A DNA stretch of 35,285 bases from Candidatus Puniceispirillum sp. (GCA_016778895.1 JADHOR010000018.1:1-35285), one strand, 5' to 3'. Shown: positions 17,034-26,935, numbered from the stretch's first letter. Notes: a model not told the origin generated them from the sequence alone. Program-made: numbers and translations.

Positions 17034-18812
17034 ATGCCTGATTCCTGTCCGATTTGGAGCCTGAGTGACCTCTATGATGGCGTTAAGGCGCCAGCATTAC
17101 AGACCGATATTGCGGCTTGCCGTGCGGCGGCTAGTACGCTGGCGAAAGACTGGCAGGGCAAGCTTGGCACAATTTCAGCTGCGCAATTGGCTGAGGTGAT
17201 TATCGCCTATGAGGCGGTGCTTGAACGTCTTGGCAAAGTGCAAAGTCATGCGCAGCTGTTATTTGCCGCCAATACGAATGATCCGGCGATTGCCAAACAC
17301 CACCAGTCGATCCGTGAAGTTGGTGCGGAAATTGGCGCGTCACTTCTGTTTGTGGAGCTCGAGCTTGCGCGCCTTGATGAAGGCCATGTCCAGAAATTAC
17401 TGGGTGATGAGGGGCTTGGCCGGTTTGCGCCATGGTTACGGCGGGTTCGTGCAATGGCGCCTTACCAGTTATCGGATGAGGCCGAAAAAATGATTGCCGA
17501 ACGCGCGCCAACCGGCACCGGGGCATGGGTGCGTCTGTTTGACGAGACAACAACTGCAATGCGCTTTGCCTTTCAGGGCGGCGATGTGACCGAAGCCGAA
17601 ATTCTGGATGCGCTATCCAGCCCAGACGCGGCCAAACGCAAAGAAGCCGGCCAATCATTGTCTGCCACCTTAAAAGACCATCAACGGATGTTATCGCTGG
17701 TGATCAATACCATCGCCAAGGATAAGCAGATTGAGGACGGCTGGCGCGGTTTTTCGCGGCCAGTATCATCGCGTAATCTGGCAAATGACGTTGATGATGT
17801 TGTTGTTGATGCGCTGGTGCAGGCAGTGAATGACCGCAATGCTGATCTATCGCATCGTTATTACCGCCTCAAAGCTGGCTGGATGGGTAAGAAACAGATC
17901 GACTGGTGGGATCGAAATGCGCCGCTGCCGGGCGATGATGACCGGCATTATGACTGGGGTGATGCCAAGCAAATTGTGCTTGATGCCTTTCATGGGTTTG
18001 ATCCAGAGATGGCTGAGATTGCGATGCCATTTTTTACCCATAACTGGATTGATGCGGCGCCAAGGGCCGGCAAGACGTCGGGTGCGTTCTCGCATCCGGT
18101 CGTGCCATCTGCGCACCCATATATTCTGATGAATTTTGCCGGTAAATCACGTGATGTAATGACGTTGGCGCATGAGATGGGGCATGGCATTCATCAGGTG
18201 ATGGCAGCAAATCAGGGCTATCTTATGTCTGATACGCCGCTGACGCTTGCTGAAACCGCGTCGGTATTTGCCGAAATGCTAGCTTTCCGCCAGCTTGTGG
18301 ATCGTCAAAGTGATCCCAAGGCGCGGCGGCTTTTGCTGGCTGGCAAGGTTGAGGATATGCTGAACACGGTTGTCCGGCAGATCGCGTTTCATAATTTTGA
18401 AACCGAATTGCATAATGCCCGCGCCAAGGCGGAATTGACGGCTGAAGAGATTTCCGACATTTGGATGGAAACCCAGCGCGCTGCCCTCGGGCCAGCGATC
18501 AAAACCGGCGATGATTATCGGCCGATTTGGGGCTATGTTCCGCATTTCATTCATACGCCGTTTTACGTTTACGCCTACGCCTTTGGTGATTGTCTGGTTA
18601 ATGCGCTCTGGCAGAAATATCAATTGGCACAGACCAATAATGACGGCGATGTGTTTATTCAGAATTACAAGCATTTGTTAAAGGCTGGTGGCACTGAGCG
18701 TTATGATGTGGCGCTGCAAAGGTTTGATCTGGATGCTAGCAAATCAGAGTTTTGGTCGCTTGGTCTTGATATGATCAGCGGGATGATTGATGAATTGGAA
18801 GGGCTGGCATAA
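17034..18812 (+). CDS. pepF: M3-family oligoendopeptidase (PepF-like)
   Basis: Cytoplasmic zinc metallopeptidase of 592 aa that degrades short peptides. The thimet-oligopeptidase fold is shown by the zinc motif H380-E381-x-x-H384 in LAHEMGHGIHQ and the third ligand E407 in LAETASVFAEM. A C-terminal YVPHFIHTPFYVYAYAFG segment contains the family's substrate-binding His/Tyr residues. Length matches PepF/M3B enzymes (about 600 aa), and no signal peptide is seen. The ATG at 17034 has only a weak ribosome site (GTGAAG). Its stop codon overlaps the start of the following UbiB-like gene by one base (TAATG), so translation of the two is probably coupled. Family certain, physiological peptides unknown. 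Confidence 0.93.
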   Translation: MPDSCPIWSLSDLYDGVKAPALQTDIAACRAAASTLAKDWQGKLGTISAAQLAEVIIAYEAVLERLGKVQSHAQLLFAANTNDPAIAKHHQSIREVGAEIGASLLFVELELARLDEGHVQKLLGDEGLGRFAPWLRRVRAMAPYQLSDEAEKMIAERAPTGTGAWVRLFDETTTAMRFAFQGGDVTEAEILDALSSPDAAKRKEAGQSLSATLKDHQRMLSLVINTIAKDKQIEDGWRGFSRPVSSRNLANDVDDVVVDALVQAVNDRNADLSHRYYRLKAGWMGKKQIDWWDRNAPLPGDDDRHYDWGDAKQIVLDAFHGFDPEMAEIAMPFFTHNWIDAAPRAGKTSGAFSHPVVPSAHPYILMNFAGKSRDVMTLAHEMGHGIHQVMAANQGYLMSDTPLTLAETASVFAEMLAFRQLVDRQSDPKARRLLLAGKVEDMLNTVVRQIAFHNFETELHNARAKAELTAEEISDIWMETQRAALGPAIKTGDDYRPIWGYVPHFIHTPFYVYAYAFGDCLVNALWQKYQLAQTNNDGDVFIQNYKHLLKAGGTERYDVALQRFDLDASKSEFWSLGLDMISGMIDELEGLA

Positions 18813-20200
18813 TGGCGGGCAACAGCACGCGGGACGCGGCGAGTACACGCCAATTCGGTGGCCGTATCCGCCGTTACGCAAAAGTAACCACAACAATGGG
18901 CGGACTGGCGGCGCGGGTTGCTGGTGAACGCTATCTTGGATGGGATATTGATCGCAGCAAACACGCGGCTGATTTGCGCGAGGCGCTTGGCGGGCTGAAG
19001 GGTCCGATCATGAAAGTGGCACAGATTTTATCAACTATTCCCGATGCGTTACCGCCAGAATATGCTGAAGAGCTGGCCGGGTTGCAGGCTGATGCGCCGT
19101 CAATGGGCTGGCTGTTTACCAAACGCCGGATGGCGGCCGAATTGGGGCCGGATTGGCAACAGAAATTCACCAGCTTTAGCCGGGATGCAGTATCAGCGGC
19201 GTCGCTGGGGCAGGTGCATCAAGCGGTGGCTATTGACGGCGCGCCGCTGGCGGTAAAATTGCAATATCCTGATATGCATTCAGCCATCGAAGCTGACCTC
19301 AAACAGCTGAAACTATTGTTCCAGCTCTATGAGCGTTATGACTCGGCTATTTCGACGTCAGATGTTTACGATGAATTGTCTGAACGTCTGTTGGAAGAGC
19401 TGGATTACCGGCGTGAAGCGATGAATATGCAGCTTTACCGTCATATGCTGGCAGATGAGGCAAAAGTACAGGTGCCCACCCATATCGACGAGCTGTCAAC
19501 CGACCGGCTGTTGACGATGAACTGGCTTGAAGGCCAGCGGCTGATGGCGTTTCTTGAGACCAGCCCCGATCAGGAAACGCGGAATGAAATTGCCAAAACA
19601 ATGTTTCGCGTCTGGTATGTGCCCTTCTACTATTATGGCGTGATCCATGGTGACCCGCATCTGGGCAATTATTCGATCGCCAAGGACCATAGTATCAATT
19701 TGATGGATTTTGGCTCCATTCGATTGTTTAGGCCGCAATTTGTCGCCGGTGTTATCGAGCTTTATAAGGCGCTTCGGGACAATAATCGTGATCAGGCGGT
19801 TGATGCCTATGGACGCTGGGGGTTTGTAGGGCTGGATAATGAAGCGATTGATGTATTGAATATGTGGGCCGAATTTATCTATGCGCCGCTTCTTGAAAAC
19901 CGGGTACGTCCTATACAGCAAATGCGTGGTGGTAAGGCTGGACGTGACCTTGCTGGCAAGGTTCATTCCGAATTGAAACGCATTGGCGGTATTAAACCGC
20001 CGCGTGAATTTGTGCTGACCGATCGGGCGGCTGTCGGGCTTGGTTCAGTTTTCATGCATCTTGGTGCCGAGGTGAACTGGCATGAATTGTTCCATGAATT
20101 GATTGATGATTTCTCGGTCGACGCATTGGCTGAACGGCAACGTAGCGCCGCTGCCGGGGTTGGCCTGCCGGATAGTCTGATTGCCGCTAACCATTATTAA
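18812..20200 (+). CDS. AarF/ABC1/UbiB-family kinase-like protein
   Basis: Atypical kinase-like protein of 462 aa. Family members (UbiB, COQ8/ADCK) support ubiquinone synthesis. The N-terminal KxGQ-type helix is present as GPIMKVAQILS near residue 65, the Ala-rich loop as SAASLGQVHQA near 129, the catalytic lysine as AVKLQYP near 147, EELDYRREA near 194, the catalytic loop as HGDPHLGNY near 281 and the DFG as MDFGSIR near 298. The canonical KxGQ Gly is replaced by Ala (KVAQ), a common variant. Unlike E. coli UbiB, no C-terminal membrane helices are visible, so it matches the broader ABC1 group. It overlaps the peptidase stop by one base. The COQ9-like gene nearby supports a quinone link, but the client is inferred. 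Confidence 0.87.
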   Translation: MAGNSTRDAASTRQFGGRIRRYAKVTTTMGGLAARVAGERYLGWDIDRSKHAADLREALGGLKGPIMKVAQILSTIPDALPPEYAEELAGLQADAPSMGWLFTKRRMAAELGPDWQQKFTSFSRDAVSAASLGQVHQAVAIDGAPLAVKLQYPDMHSAIEADLKQLKLLFQLYERYDSAISTSDVYDELSERLLEELDYRREAMNMQLYRHMLADEAKVQVPTHIDELSTDRLLTMNWLEGQRLMAFLETSPDQETRNEIAKTMFRVWYVPFYYYGVIHGDPHLGNYSIAKDHSINLMDFGSIRLFRPQFVAGVIELYKALRDNNRDQAVDAYGRWGFVGLDNEAIDVLNMWAEFIYAPLLENRVRPIQQMRGGKAGRDLAGKVHSELKRIGGIKPPREFVLTDRAAVGLGSVFMHLGAEVNWHELFHELIDDFSVDALAERQRSAAAGVGLPDSLIAANHY

Positions 20201-20248
20201 CCCAACGCTTGAGTCACAGCGAACGCGTGATGTTGGGTCAGCCATGAA

Positions 20249-20275
20249 ACGATGCATGGTCAAATACTGCATCGT
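20249..20275. terminator. Hairpin between convergent UbiB-like gene and pntB
   Basis: ACGATGCA (20249-20256) and TGCATCGT (20268-20275) form a perfect 8-bp stem with an 11-nt loop. It lies in the 164-nt gap between two convergent genes. On the plus strand it is followed by seven A; on the minus strand by TTTCATGG. It may help stop pntB transcription on the minus strand, but the T run is short. Confidence 0.3.
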
Positions 20276-20364
20276 AAAAAAAGACACAAGTAAGCTGCAG
20301 CCGATAATGGCAGCGTCACGCAAAGGCCTGCATCTTGCGTGCTGTTCAGATGATCAACGGCGAA

Positions 20365-21804
20365 TTAGCTGCTGGAGATAAGCGTCAAAAGCTGATCGAG
20401 TGACGCCTTGGCATCACCATAGAACATACGTGTGTTTTCCTTGAAAAACAGCGGATTTTCAATACCCGAATATCCGGTGCCCTGGCCCCGCTTTGACACA
20501 AATACCTGCTTTGCTTTCCAGCATTCCAGAACCGGCATACCGGCGATTGGGCTGTTGGGGTCATCCTGTGCTGCTGGATTTACAATATCGTTCGAGCCAA
20601 TCACGATGGCAACGTCAGTGCTTGGGAAATCATCGTTGATTTCATCCATTTCGAGGACGATGTCATACGGTACTTTTGCCTCGGCTAGTAGCACATTCAT
20701 ATGCCCCGGAAGCCGGCCAGCAACAGGATGTATTGCAAAGCGTACTGTCTTACCCTTTGCGCGAAGCCGTCGGGTAAGTTCTGCAACATTTTGCTGAGCC
20801 TGTGCCACCGCCATGCCATAACCCGGAATGATAACGATGCTTTCGGCATCATCAAGTGCGGCAGCAACACCGTCTGCATCAATGGCAATCTGCTCGCCTT
20901 CAACTTCCATCTGCGGGCCAGCCGTGCCGCCAAATCCGCCAAGGATAACGCTGACGAATGATCGGTTCATTGCCTTGCACATGATATAGGACAGGATTGC
21001 GCCTGACGAGCCAACCAGTGCACCAACAACGATTAACAGATCATTGCCAAGGCTAAAGCCAATCGCTGCGGCTGCCCAGCCTGAATATGAGTTCAGCATC
21101 GATACAACCACCGGCATATCGGCGCCGCCGATGCCCATGATCAAGTGATAGCCAATGAAAAGCGCCAGGATCGTCAGAATAACGAGCGGCAATAATGCGC
21201 CAGACGTCAGGTACCAAACCAGACAAGCCACCGATGATATCGCCGCCGTTGCGTTCAGCAAATGTCCACCGGGAAGTTTGGTTGCAGCTGACGTAACTTT
21301 GCCGGACAATTTACCATAGGCAATCACCGAGCCGGTGAAGGTTACGGCACCAATCCAGATGCCAAGCGAAGCCTCAACACGTAAAATATTAATCTCGGCA
21401 CCAGATTTCTTCGCCAGCAATGCGGCGAATCCGTCAAGTGCCTTCTTTGCCGTGTCATCCATCGTCAGGACGTTGGCAAGCTCGAAATGCGCGTTAAACC
21501 CGACAAAAACAGCAGCCAGGCCAACCAGTGCGTGCATCCCGGCAACCAGTTCCGGCATCTGGGTCATTTCAACTTTTGATGCAAGCTGATAGCCAATAAG
21601 CCCGCCAATAGCTACCAATACAGCCGTTAGCTGCCATAAGCCGGCACCCGGTCCAATGACGGTCGCCAAGACCGCCAGCCCCATGCCAAAAATACCATAC
21701 CATACCGCGCGCTTTGCACTTTCCTGCCCGGATAGCCCGCCAAGTGACAGAATGAACAATATAGCAGCGACAACATAAACAGCTGTGGTGAAGCCTAAAT
21801 CCAT
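20365..21804 (-). CDS. pntB: NAD(P) transhydrogenase, beta subunit
   Basis: Inner-membrane subunit of the proton-translocating nicotinamide nucleotide transhydrogenase, 479 aa. It has an N-terminal membrane region of several helices (from [19 protein letters not shown]) with the [19 protein letters not shown]-type segment (here [18 protein letters not shown] near 222), and a C-terminal NADP-binding dIII domain with [13 protein letters not shown] near 301, [21 protein letters not shown] near 335 and [15 protein letters not shown] near 376. The ATG at 21804 follows AAGGGG by 8 nt; the frame runs on upstream into pntA. The gap to pntA is 13 nt. The complex uses the proton gradient to make NADPH from NADH. 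Identification is secure. Confidence 0.97.
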   Translation of the reverse strand: MDLGFTTAVYVVAAILFILSLGGLSGQESAKRAVWYGIFGMGLAVLATVIGPGAGLWQLTAVLVAIGGLIGYQLASKVEMTQMPELVAGMHALVGLAAVFVGFNAHFELANVLTMDDTAKKALDGFAALLAKKSGAEINILRVEASLGIWIGAVTFTGSVIAYGKLSGKVTSAATKLPGGHLLNATAAISSVACLVWYLTSGALLPLVILTILALFIGYHLIMGIGGADMPVVVSMLNSYSGWAAAAIGFSLGNDLLIVVGALVGSSGAILSYIMCKAMNRSFVSVILGGFGGTAGPQMEVEGEQIAIDADGVAAALDDAESIVIIPGYGMAVAQAQQNVAELTRRLRAKGKTVRFAIHPVAGRLPGHMNVLLAEAKVPYDIVLEMDEINDDFPSTDVAIVIGSNDIVNPAAQDDPNSPIAGMPVLECWKAKQVFVSKRGQGTGYSGIENPLFFKENTRMFYGDAKASLDQLLTLISSS

Positions 21805-21817
21805 CGTTCTGGCCCCC

Positions 21818-23389
21818 TTAAGATTTCTGGAACATGGCAAGCATGCGACGTGTTACAAGGAAGCCGCCGAAAATATTAATTCCGGCAAAGAATACGGAAA
21901 TTGCTGCAAGCACGGTCACCAGAAAGCTGCTTGAGCCGATCTGCAGGATAGCGCCAAGAATGATAATCGATGAAATCGCATTGGTGACCGCCATCAACGG
22001 TGTGTGCAGCGAGTGACTGACATTCCAGATTACTTGGAACCCGACAAATACTGATAAAACAAAAACAATGAAATGCTGCATGAAGCTGGCGGGTGCATAA
22101 GCCCCGACCGCTAGCAACAGCGCGCCACCAATGGTTAAAAGTAAAACCTGATTTTTCGTCGCTTGCTTGAACGCCGCAATCTCATCAGCGCGAATTTCCT
22201 CGGCGCTACGCTCTGGCACTTTTTCCTTTGGCTTTGCGGCAATCGCCTGCACTTTTGGAGCAGGTGGCGGGAATGTAACTGATCCGCCATGGGTCACTGT
22301 CGCACCGCGAATAACATCATCTTCCATGTTATGGAAAGTTTGACCGTTCTTATCGGGTGTCAGATCTGCCATCATATGGCGAATATTTGTTGCATAAAGG
22401 GTCGAGGATTGTGCGGCCATACGGCTTGGAAAATCCGTGTAACCAACAACGGTGACGCCGTTCTCGGTGATGGTTTTCTCATTCGGAACAGTAAGGTCGC
22501 AATTGCCGCCCCGCTCGGCCGCCAGATCAACAACAACAGAACCAGGCTTCATCGCCGCGACCATGTCAGCAAGCCACAGCTTTGGTGCGTCTCTGCCCGG
22601 GATCAGCGCGGTGGTGATAACAATATCAATCTCCGGCGCTAATTCACGAAACTTCTCCAGCTGCTTTTCACGAAACTCAGGGCTTGATGGTGCTGCATAT
22701 CCGCCCGTTGCCGCACCATCCTGCTGTGCCTCTTCAAAATCCAGATAGACAAATTCTGCGCCCATGGACTCAATTTGCTCAGCAACTTCAGGCCGCACAT
22801 CAAACGCATAGGTTATCGCGCCAAGCGAGGTGGCAGTACCGATCGCGGCCAAGCCTGCCACGCCAGCACCAACAACCAGAACCTTGGCCGGCGGCACTTT
22901 GCCAGCGGCAGTAATCTGTCCGGTGAAAAAGCGGCCGAAATTATTACCAGCCTCGATCACCGCGCGGTAGCCGGCAATATTTGCCATCGACGATAACGCG
23001 TCCATTTTCTGCGCGCGGCTGATCCTTGGCACCATGTCCATTGCAATGACGTCGGCGTTTTGTTTCGCGATTAACGCCATCTGGTCAGTATTTTGCGCCG
23101 GATAAAAGAACGATATGAGCAGCTTGCCTTTTGTCAGCAGCTTAACCTCAGTTGCTTCTGGCGGCCGAACCTTGGTGATGATGTCAGAAGCCCTCCACAA
23201 TTCTTCTACTGTTTTGGCAATTTTGACGCCAGCCTGTTCATAGGCCGCATCAGAAAAACCGGCATCAACACCAGCTCCGGACTGGACGAGACAATCATAT
23301 CCAAGTTTTTGCAATTGTGTGGCACTGTCAGGCGTCATGGCAACGCGCTTTTCATCAACAGCGATTTCCTTCGGAGCACCAATTATCAT
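21818..23389 (-). CDS. pntA: NAD(P) transhydrogenase, alpha subunit (unsplit)
   Basis: NAD-binding (dI) subunit of the transhydrogenase, 523 aa. It starts [19 protein letters not shown], has the Rossmann NAD site [13 protein letters not shown] near residue 168, [10 protein letters not shown] near 266 and [12 protein letters not shown] near 290, then a Pro/Lys-rich linker near 380 and four C-terminal membrane helices with [13 protein letters not shown]. Many alphaproteobacteria split this into pntAA and pntAB; here the two parts are fused as in E. coli. The frame is open to a GTG at 23410, but the ATG at 23389 begins the homologous sequence, with GGA nine bases upstream. It precedes pntB by 13 nt. 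Identification is secure. Confidence 0.97.
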   Translation of the reverse strand: MIIGAPKEIAVDEKRVAMTPDSATQLQKLGYDCLVQSGAGVDAGFSDAAYEQAGVKIAKTVEELWRASDIITKVRPPEATEVKLLTKGKLLISFFYPAQNTDQMALIAKQNADVIAMDMVPRISRAQKMDALSSMANIAGYRAVIEAGNNFGRFFTGQITAAGKVPPAKVLVVGAGVAGLAAIGTATSLGAITYAFDVRPEVAEQIESMGAEFVYLDFEEAQQDGAATGGYAAPSSPEFREKQLEKFRELAPEIDIVITTALIPGRDAPKLWLADMVAAMKPGSVVVDLAAERGGNCDLTVPNEKTITENGVTVVGYTDFPSRMAAQSSTLYATNIRHMMADLTPDKNGQTFHNMEDDVIRGATVTHGGSVTFPPPAPKVQAIAAKPKEKVPERSAEEIRADEIAAFKQATKNQVLLLTIGGALLLAVGAYAPASFMQHFIVFVLSVFVGFQVIWNVSHSLHTPLMAVTNAISSIIILGAILQIGSSSFLVTVLAAISVFFAGINIFGGFLVTRRMLAMFQKS

Positions 23390-23518
23390 CTTGTAGGTTC
23401 CATCATGCACATAAAACGGTAATTCAGCCTCATTGTTTTGGCTGATCGGCGGTGACTATGCAAGCCAAAACCGAGGCTTTTTAAATTGCTGGCAAGGCTA
23501 GTTTGCCGGCTACATATG

Positions 23519-23542
23519 AAAAAACCGCCAACTGGTTGGCGG
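23519..23542 (-). terminator. Intrinsic terminator after rpsU
   Basis: On the minus strand CCGCCAA pairs with TTGGCGG (23536-23542 and 23525-23531) around a four-base loop, followed directly by six T (23524-23519). The stem is GC-rich and the T run immediate, the classical Rho-independent form. It lies 38 nt past the rpsU stop and isolates rpsU from pntA. Confidence 0.85.
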
Positions 23543-23579
23543 CTTTTATGTTGTAAGGCTTAACCAAGCAACGCTTGAT

Positions 23580-23783
23580 CTAATAGCCCTCGCGTTCCAA
23601 ACGTTTGCGCATTAATTTACGCACTCGACGGGTTGATTCGGCAGCCTCGCGCGCGCGGCGCTCGGATGGCTTTTCATAGGACCGGCGATTTTTCATTTCG
23701 CGGAACACACCTTCGCGCTGCATTTTCTTTTTCAGAACACGCAGTGCCTGGTCAACATTATTGTCTCTAACGGTGACGTACAC
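23580..23783 (-). CDS. rpsU: 30S ribosomal protein bS21
   Basis: Small-subunit ribosomal protein bS21, 67 aa. Sequence after the start is [23 protein letters not shown], then [21 protein letters not shown] and a strongly basic C terminus, as in alphaproteobacterial bS21. The start is placed at the GTG at 23783: AGGGA lies ten bases upstream and the homologous sequence begins here. The longer frame to 23846 has no family-like sequence. It ends in a strong intrinsic terminator. It is divergent from the COQ9-like gene, a common alphaproteobacterial arrangement. Identification is secure, the start probable. Confidence 0.95.
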   Translation of the reverse strand: MYVTVRDNNVDQALRVLKKKMQREGVFREMKNRRSYEKPSERRAREAAESTRRVRKLMRKRLEREGY

Positions 23784-24038
23784 GTCTTTCACATCCCTTC
23801 TAAAGATTGCTGATAATCCGTTTTGAGTAGGCGCGTTGTGTATCATAGCCGATCATAAGTTGCAAACATTAAACAGCCATCATCCGTCGCCGGGGTGGCA
23901 ATACGCCATAATATGCCTATATATTGGGAAAGGGATCCAAAGACGGGCCTTAGGTGTAATCGGCCGGGCAAGGGCTAACCTCTGGTCCGACAGCTTTCGG
24001 CGTAAATCTCTTATCAAAGAAACTCAAGGGAACCATCC

Positions 24039-24701
24039 ATGCAAGATGATTATTTCCAGCCTAACCCTGACGCGGTTGCGATTTTGCGTGCATCAATGCT
24101 GCATGTGCCATTTGACGGATGGGGCGAGGCAGCGCTGCTTGCTGGTGCCGCCGATTCGGGATATGGCGCCGATGCAATGCATGCAGCGTTTCCGCGCGGC
24201 GCGATTGACGCAATCGCCCTGCATTCCCGACTTGCCGATCACGCCATGGTTGAGGCGTTTTTGGCGCTTCCGCAACGTCCGGATAAGGTTCATCTGACAA
24301 TCCGTGCGCTGGTGCTTTTGCGGCTTGAGATTGCCCAGCCGGAAAAGGATGCGGTGCGTCGCGCGCTTAGCATTCTGGCAATGCCGGTCAATACGAAATT
24401 ATCGGCCAAGCTGTTATATGAGACAGTTGATGCGATGTGGCGTGCTGCGGGGCAGCGTGATACCAGCTTTTCTTTCTACACAAAGCGTGGGTCGCTAGCT
24501 GCTGTCTATAGCGCTACTCTGCTCGCATGGCTGGCAGATAACAGTGGTAATTTAGACGGGACTGCGGCGTTTCTTGATCGGCGGCTTGCCGATATTGCTC
24601 GCATCCCCAAAATCACCAAGCCGGTGCGCACAATCATTGCGGCTGGTGAGCGCTTTGCCAGCGGCATAATCCAAGGCTTGGGCCGGCGACATTCACGCTA
24701 G
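24039..24701 (+). CDS. COQ9-family protein (ubiquinone biosynthesis)
   Basis: Protein of 220 aa resembling bacterial COQ9, a lipid-binding accessory factor of ubiquinone synthesis with a TetR-like helical fold. Supporting segments are the N-terminal ILRASMLHVPFDGWGEAALLAGA, with its helix-turn-helix-like layout, VHLTIRALVLLRLE near 86, the ETVDAMWRAAGQRDTSFSFYTKR stretch near 128 (the family's most conserved part, with Trp and Tyr), and a C-terminal amphipathic helix near 200. AAGGGA lies 7 nt before the ATG. It is divergent from rpsU, as in many alphaproteobacteria, and the UbiB-like gene upstream fits a shared ubiquinone role. A TetR-type regulator is the main alternative, made unlikely by the conserved central segment. 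Confidence 0.85.
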   Translation: MQDDYFQPNPDAVAILRASMLHVPFDGWGEAALLAGAADSGYGADAMHAAFPRGAIDAIALHSRLADHAMVEAFLALPQRPDKVHLTIRALVLLRLEIAQPEKDAVRRALSILAMPVNTKLSAKLLYETVDAMWRAAGQRDTSFSFYTKRGSLAAVYSATLLAWLADNSGNLDGTAAFLDRRLADIARIPKITKPVRTIIAAGERFASGIIQGLGRRHSR

Positions 24702-24863
24702 CCCGCCATTATTCCATAAGTTCAATAAATTTCGGGACATCATCACTAGCTACCACAGCCCTGCCAGCGTAATGGTTGACCTCGTTTCGCCGCATTGGAC
24801 ATTGGCCAGAAAACAGTTATAACGCGGTGGTATGTGCGGGTTGGGCCGCGATCAGATTTGTAG

Positions 24864-24885
24864 ATCATCATCACCGGATGATGAT
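24864..24885 (+). promoter_or_regulatory. Strong leader hairpin just before metA ribosome site
   Basis: ATCATCATC (24864-24872) and GATGATGAT (24877-24885) form a perfect 9-bp stem with an ACCG loop. It ends four bases before AAAAGGAG, the metA ribosome site. The GGCC at 24886-24889 can also pair with GGCC at 24844-24847, closing a larger structure. It may gate translation of metA. The conserved bases of the SAM-II riboswitch, common before alphaproteobacterial met genes, are not seen. Confidence 0.45.
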
Positions 24886-24902
24886 GGCCAAAAGGAGCCT
24901 CT

Positions 24903-25820
24903 ATGCCGATTAGAGTACCTGATAATTTGCCGGCGCTCGAAGCGCTGCATGCCGAATTCGTAGATATCATGCCGCAGCAACAGGCGGTTAGTCAGGATAT
25001 CCGGCCATTACGGTTGCTTTTGCTCAATCTGATGCCGAAAAAGCGCGATACTGAAATCCAGTTTGCACGGTTGTTTGGCAACTCGCCGTTACAGGTTGAA
25101 ATGATCCTGATGACCACTGCTAGCTATACGCCGCGCAATACCGAGCCCGGCTATTTGCGCCGGTTTTATCGGCATCTGGATGATGTGCGTGACGATTATT
25201 TTGACGCTTTGATCGTAACGGGGGCCCCGGTTGAAACCCTGCCTTTTGAAAAGGTCACTTACTGGCCGGAATTAACTGAAATAATGGAATGGTCGCGCAC
25301 ACACTGTTTCCGCCGGCTTGGCATTTGCTGGGGGGCACAGGCATTGTTGTGGCATTTCCATAACGTGCCAAAATATGAGCTTGGGGCAAAACTTTTTGGC
25401 ATTTTCGAACATGGGCTAAGCGATGTCTCGGGCCGGTTAATGAATGGCTTTACCGACAGATTTCCAATGCCGGCATCGCGTTATACGATGAATCGCAGTG
25501 AAGATCTGGCGGCAGCTGGTCTGGATGTGCTGGCCGAAGGCGGTGCGTGTGGTGCGGGAATGGTTCGTGATCCGGCCAATGGTGATCTGTTCGTCTTCAA
25601 CCATCTTGAATATGACGCTACAACGCTTGGTGATGAATATCAGCGCGATGTCGCTGGGGGTCTTAATACGGCCTTGCCGCAGAACTATTATCCGCAGGAC
25701 GATCCCTCACAGCCGCCGATTAACAACTGGCGGCCATTTGCCTTTTTGCTGATGGCAAACTGGATCAATGATCTCTATCAGGCAACACCGTTTGACCTGA
25801 CCAGCCTTGACAAAAAATAG
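24903..25820 (+). CDS. metA: Homoserine O-acyltransferase, MetA type, probably acetyl-CoA specific
   Basis: Activates homoserine for methionine synthesis, 305 aa, cytoplasmic. The start MPIRVPDNLPA is characteristic. The catalytic Cys is C142 in GICWGAQ; the His-Glu pair is in FNHLEYD near residue 236. Residue 111 in GAPVETLPFE is Glu. Work on Bacillus MetA showed that Glu at this position gives acetyl-CoA preference whereas Gly gives succinyl-CoA, so O-acetylhomoserine is the likely product although annotations often say succinyltransferase. AAAAGGAG lies 5 nt before the ATG, behind a 9-bp hairpin. It is convergent with purK. Family secure, acyl donor inferred. Confidence 0.95.
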   Translation: MPIRVPDNLPALEALHAEFVDIMPQQQAVSQDIRPLRLLLLNLMPKKRDTEIQFARLFGNSPLQVEMILMTTASYTPRNTEPGYLRRFYRHLDDVRDDYFDALIVTGAPVETLPFEKVTYWPELTEIMEWSRTHCFRRLGICWGAQALLWHFHNVPKYELGAKLFGIFEHGLSDVSGRLMNGFTDRFPMPASRYTMNRSEDLAAAGLDVLAEGGACGAGMVRDPANGDLFVFNHLEYDATTLGDEYQRDVAGGLNTALPQNYYPQDDPSQPPINNWRPFAFLLMANWINDLYQATPFDLTSLDKK

Positions 25821-25828
25821 CTGTCATC

Positions 25829-25844
25829 ACCGGTTTATGCCGGT
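25829..25844. terminator. Weak hairpin between convergent metA and purK
   Basis: ACCGG and CCGGT enclose a six-base loop in the 14-nt gap and purK end. The stem is only 5 bp and no clear T run follows on either strand. It could be a minor bidirectional stop signal. Confidence 0.2.
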
Positions 25845-26935
25845 TTGATCTGTTGATTTGTGTGGCCCATTTTGCGGCCAGTTTTGGCCTCGGCCTTGCC
25901 GTAAAGATGCAGATGTAGACCGTTGATTTGGGTGAGCGCATCAAGCCGGGTTATATCTTCGCCAAGTAAATTATCCATCTGCCATTGTCCATAGCAATTG
26001 GTGCTACCAAGCTGCATCCCGGCAACTGCCCGGATTAACTGGGTAAATTGGGAACTGGCGCAGCCTTCAATCGTCCAGTGAAATGAATTATGCGGCCGCG
26101 GGGCGATTTCATTGAAAAGCAATCGGTTATCTTCAGTAATAAAGGTCTCCAACGTTAAAAGCCCGATAACATCCAATGCCTCGGCAAGCTTCCGCACGGC
26201 ATTCTGACCTGCGGCAACAACGGCATCAGGCAAATCGGCAGGGGCCACGGATGTCGCCAGAATGCCGTTTTTGTGTTCATTCAAGCTGGCTGGAAATAGC
26301 GAAATACTGGCATCGGCAGCGCGCGCTACAAGAAAGCTGGCCTCGGCGGTAAACGGGACCATTTCTTCGAGGATTGCGTCATCACTGGCAAGTGCGGCAA
26401 ACGCGGCGTCAAGATCATCACCTTGCCGGAGCCGGATCTGCCCCTTGCCATCATAGCCAAGCTGGCAGGTTTTTAACACCCCGTCGCCATTCAGTTTTGC
26501 CATTGCGTCCGCAAGATCACTAGCAGTGGTGATATGCCAAAAGGCAGGGGTTTCAATACCAAGATCGCGTGCCAGAGTCTTTTCCCGAATGCGATGCTGC
26601 GCGGTATGAAGAGCCGCTTCGCCCGGGCTAGCGAGGCAATGTTTGGCCAGAAACGTCATTGTGCTGGCGGGTACATTTTCAAATTCACTGGTGACAGCAT
26701 CAATGTGGCGGGCAAATACCGCAAGCGCGTCCAAATCGTCATACGCCGCCGCGGTGAAACTATGTGCGATGTCACCAGCTGGACTGTCTTTTGCATCGGG
26801 GGCATAGACATGCGTGCGAAACCCGAGCTGGCTGGCTGCGATAACCAGCATCCGGCCAAGCTGTCCACTACCAAGAATACCGATGGTCTTTTGCGGCGAA
26901 TAGATCAATGGATTATTCCGGTGCTTCGGCGACAT
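25835..26935 (-). CDS. purK: N5-carboxyaminoimidazole ribonucleotide synthase
   Basis: ATP-grasp enzyme of purine synthesis, converting AIR plus bicarbonate and ATP to N5-CAIR, the substrate of PurE. The 366-aa protein has [12 protein letters not shown] near residue 19, the SEFENVP near 83, the ATP-grasp [13 protein letters not shown] near 150 with its Lys and Gly-rich loop, EEMVPF near 186, LLTLETF near 260, [17 protein letters not shown] near 272 with metal-binding Glu and Asn, and a C-terminal [13 protein letters not shown]. Its ATG overlaps the end of purE by 23 nt, so translation is likely coupled; no ribosome site is evident. The operon is DUF1013, DUF465, purE, purK. Identification is secure. 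Confidence 0.97.
   Translation of the reverse strand: MSPKHRNNPLIYSPQKTIGILGSGQLGRMLVIAASQLGFRTHVYAPDAKDSPAGDIAHSFTAAAYDDLDALAVFARHIDAVTSEFENVPASTMTFLAKHCLASPGEAALHTAQHRIREKTLARDLGIETPAFWHITTASDLADAMAKLNGDGVLKTCQLGYDGKGQIRLRQGDDLDAAFAALASDDAILEEMVPFTAEASFLVARAADASISLFPASLNEHKNGILATSVAPADLPDAVVAAGQNAVRKLAEALDVIGLLTLETFITEDNRLLFNEIAPRPHNSFHWTIEGCASSQFTQLIRAVAGMQLGSTNCYGQWQMDNLLGEDITRLDALTQINGLHLHLYGKAEAKTGRKMGHTNQQIKPA

Noticed and set aside
23836-24297. 153-codon frame on the plus strand overlapping the COQ9-like gene
   Set aside because: It shares the region with the well-supported COQ9-like gene in another frame, has no ribosome site and no family likeness.
24841-24902. SAM-II riboswitch before metA
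   Set aside because: The conserved core sequence and pseudoknot pairing of SAM-II could not be found; only a simple hairpin is visible.
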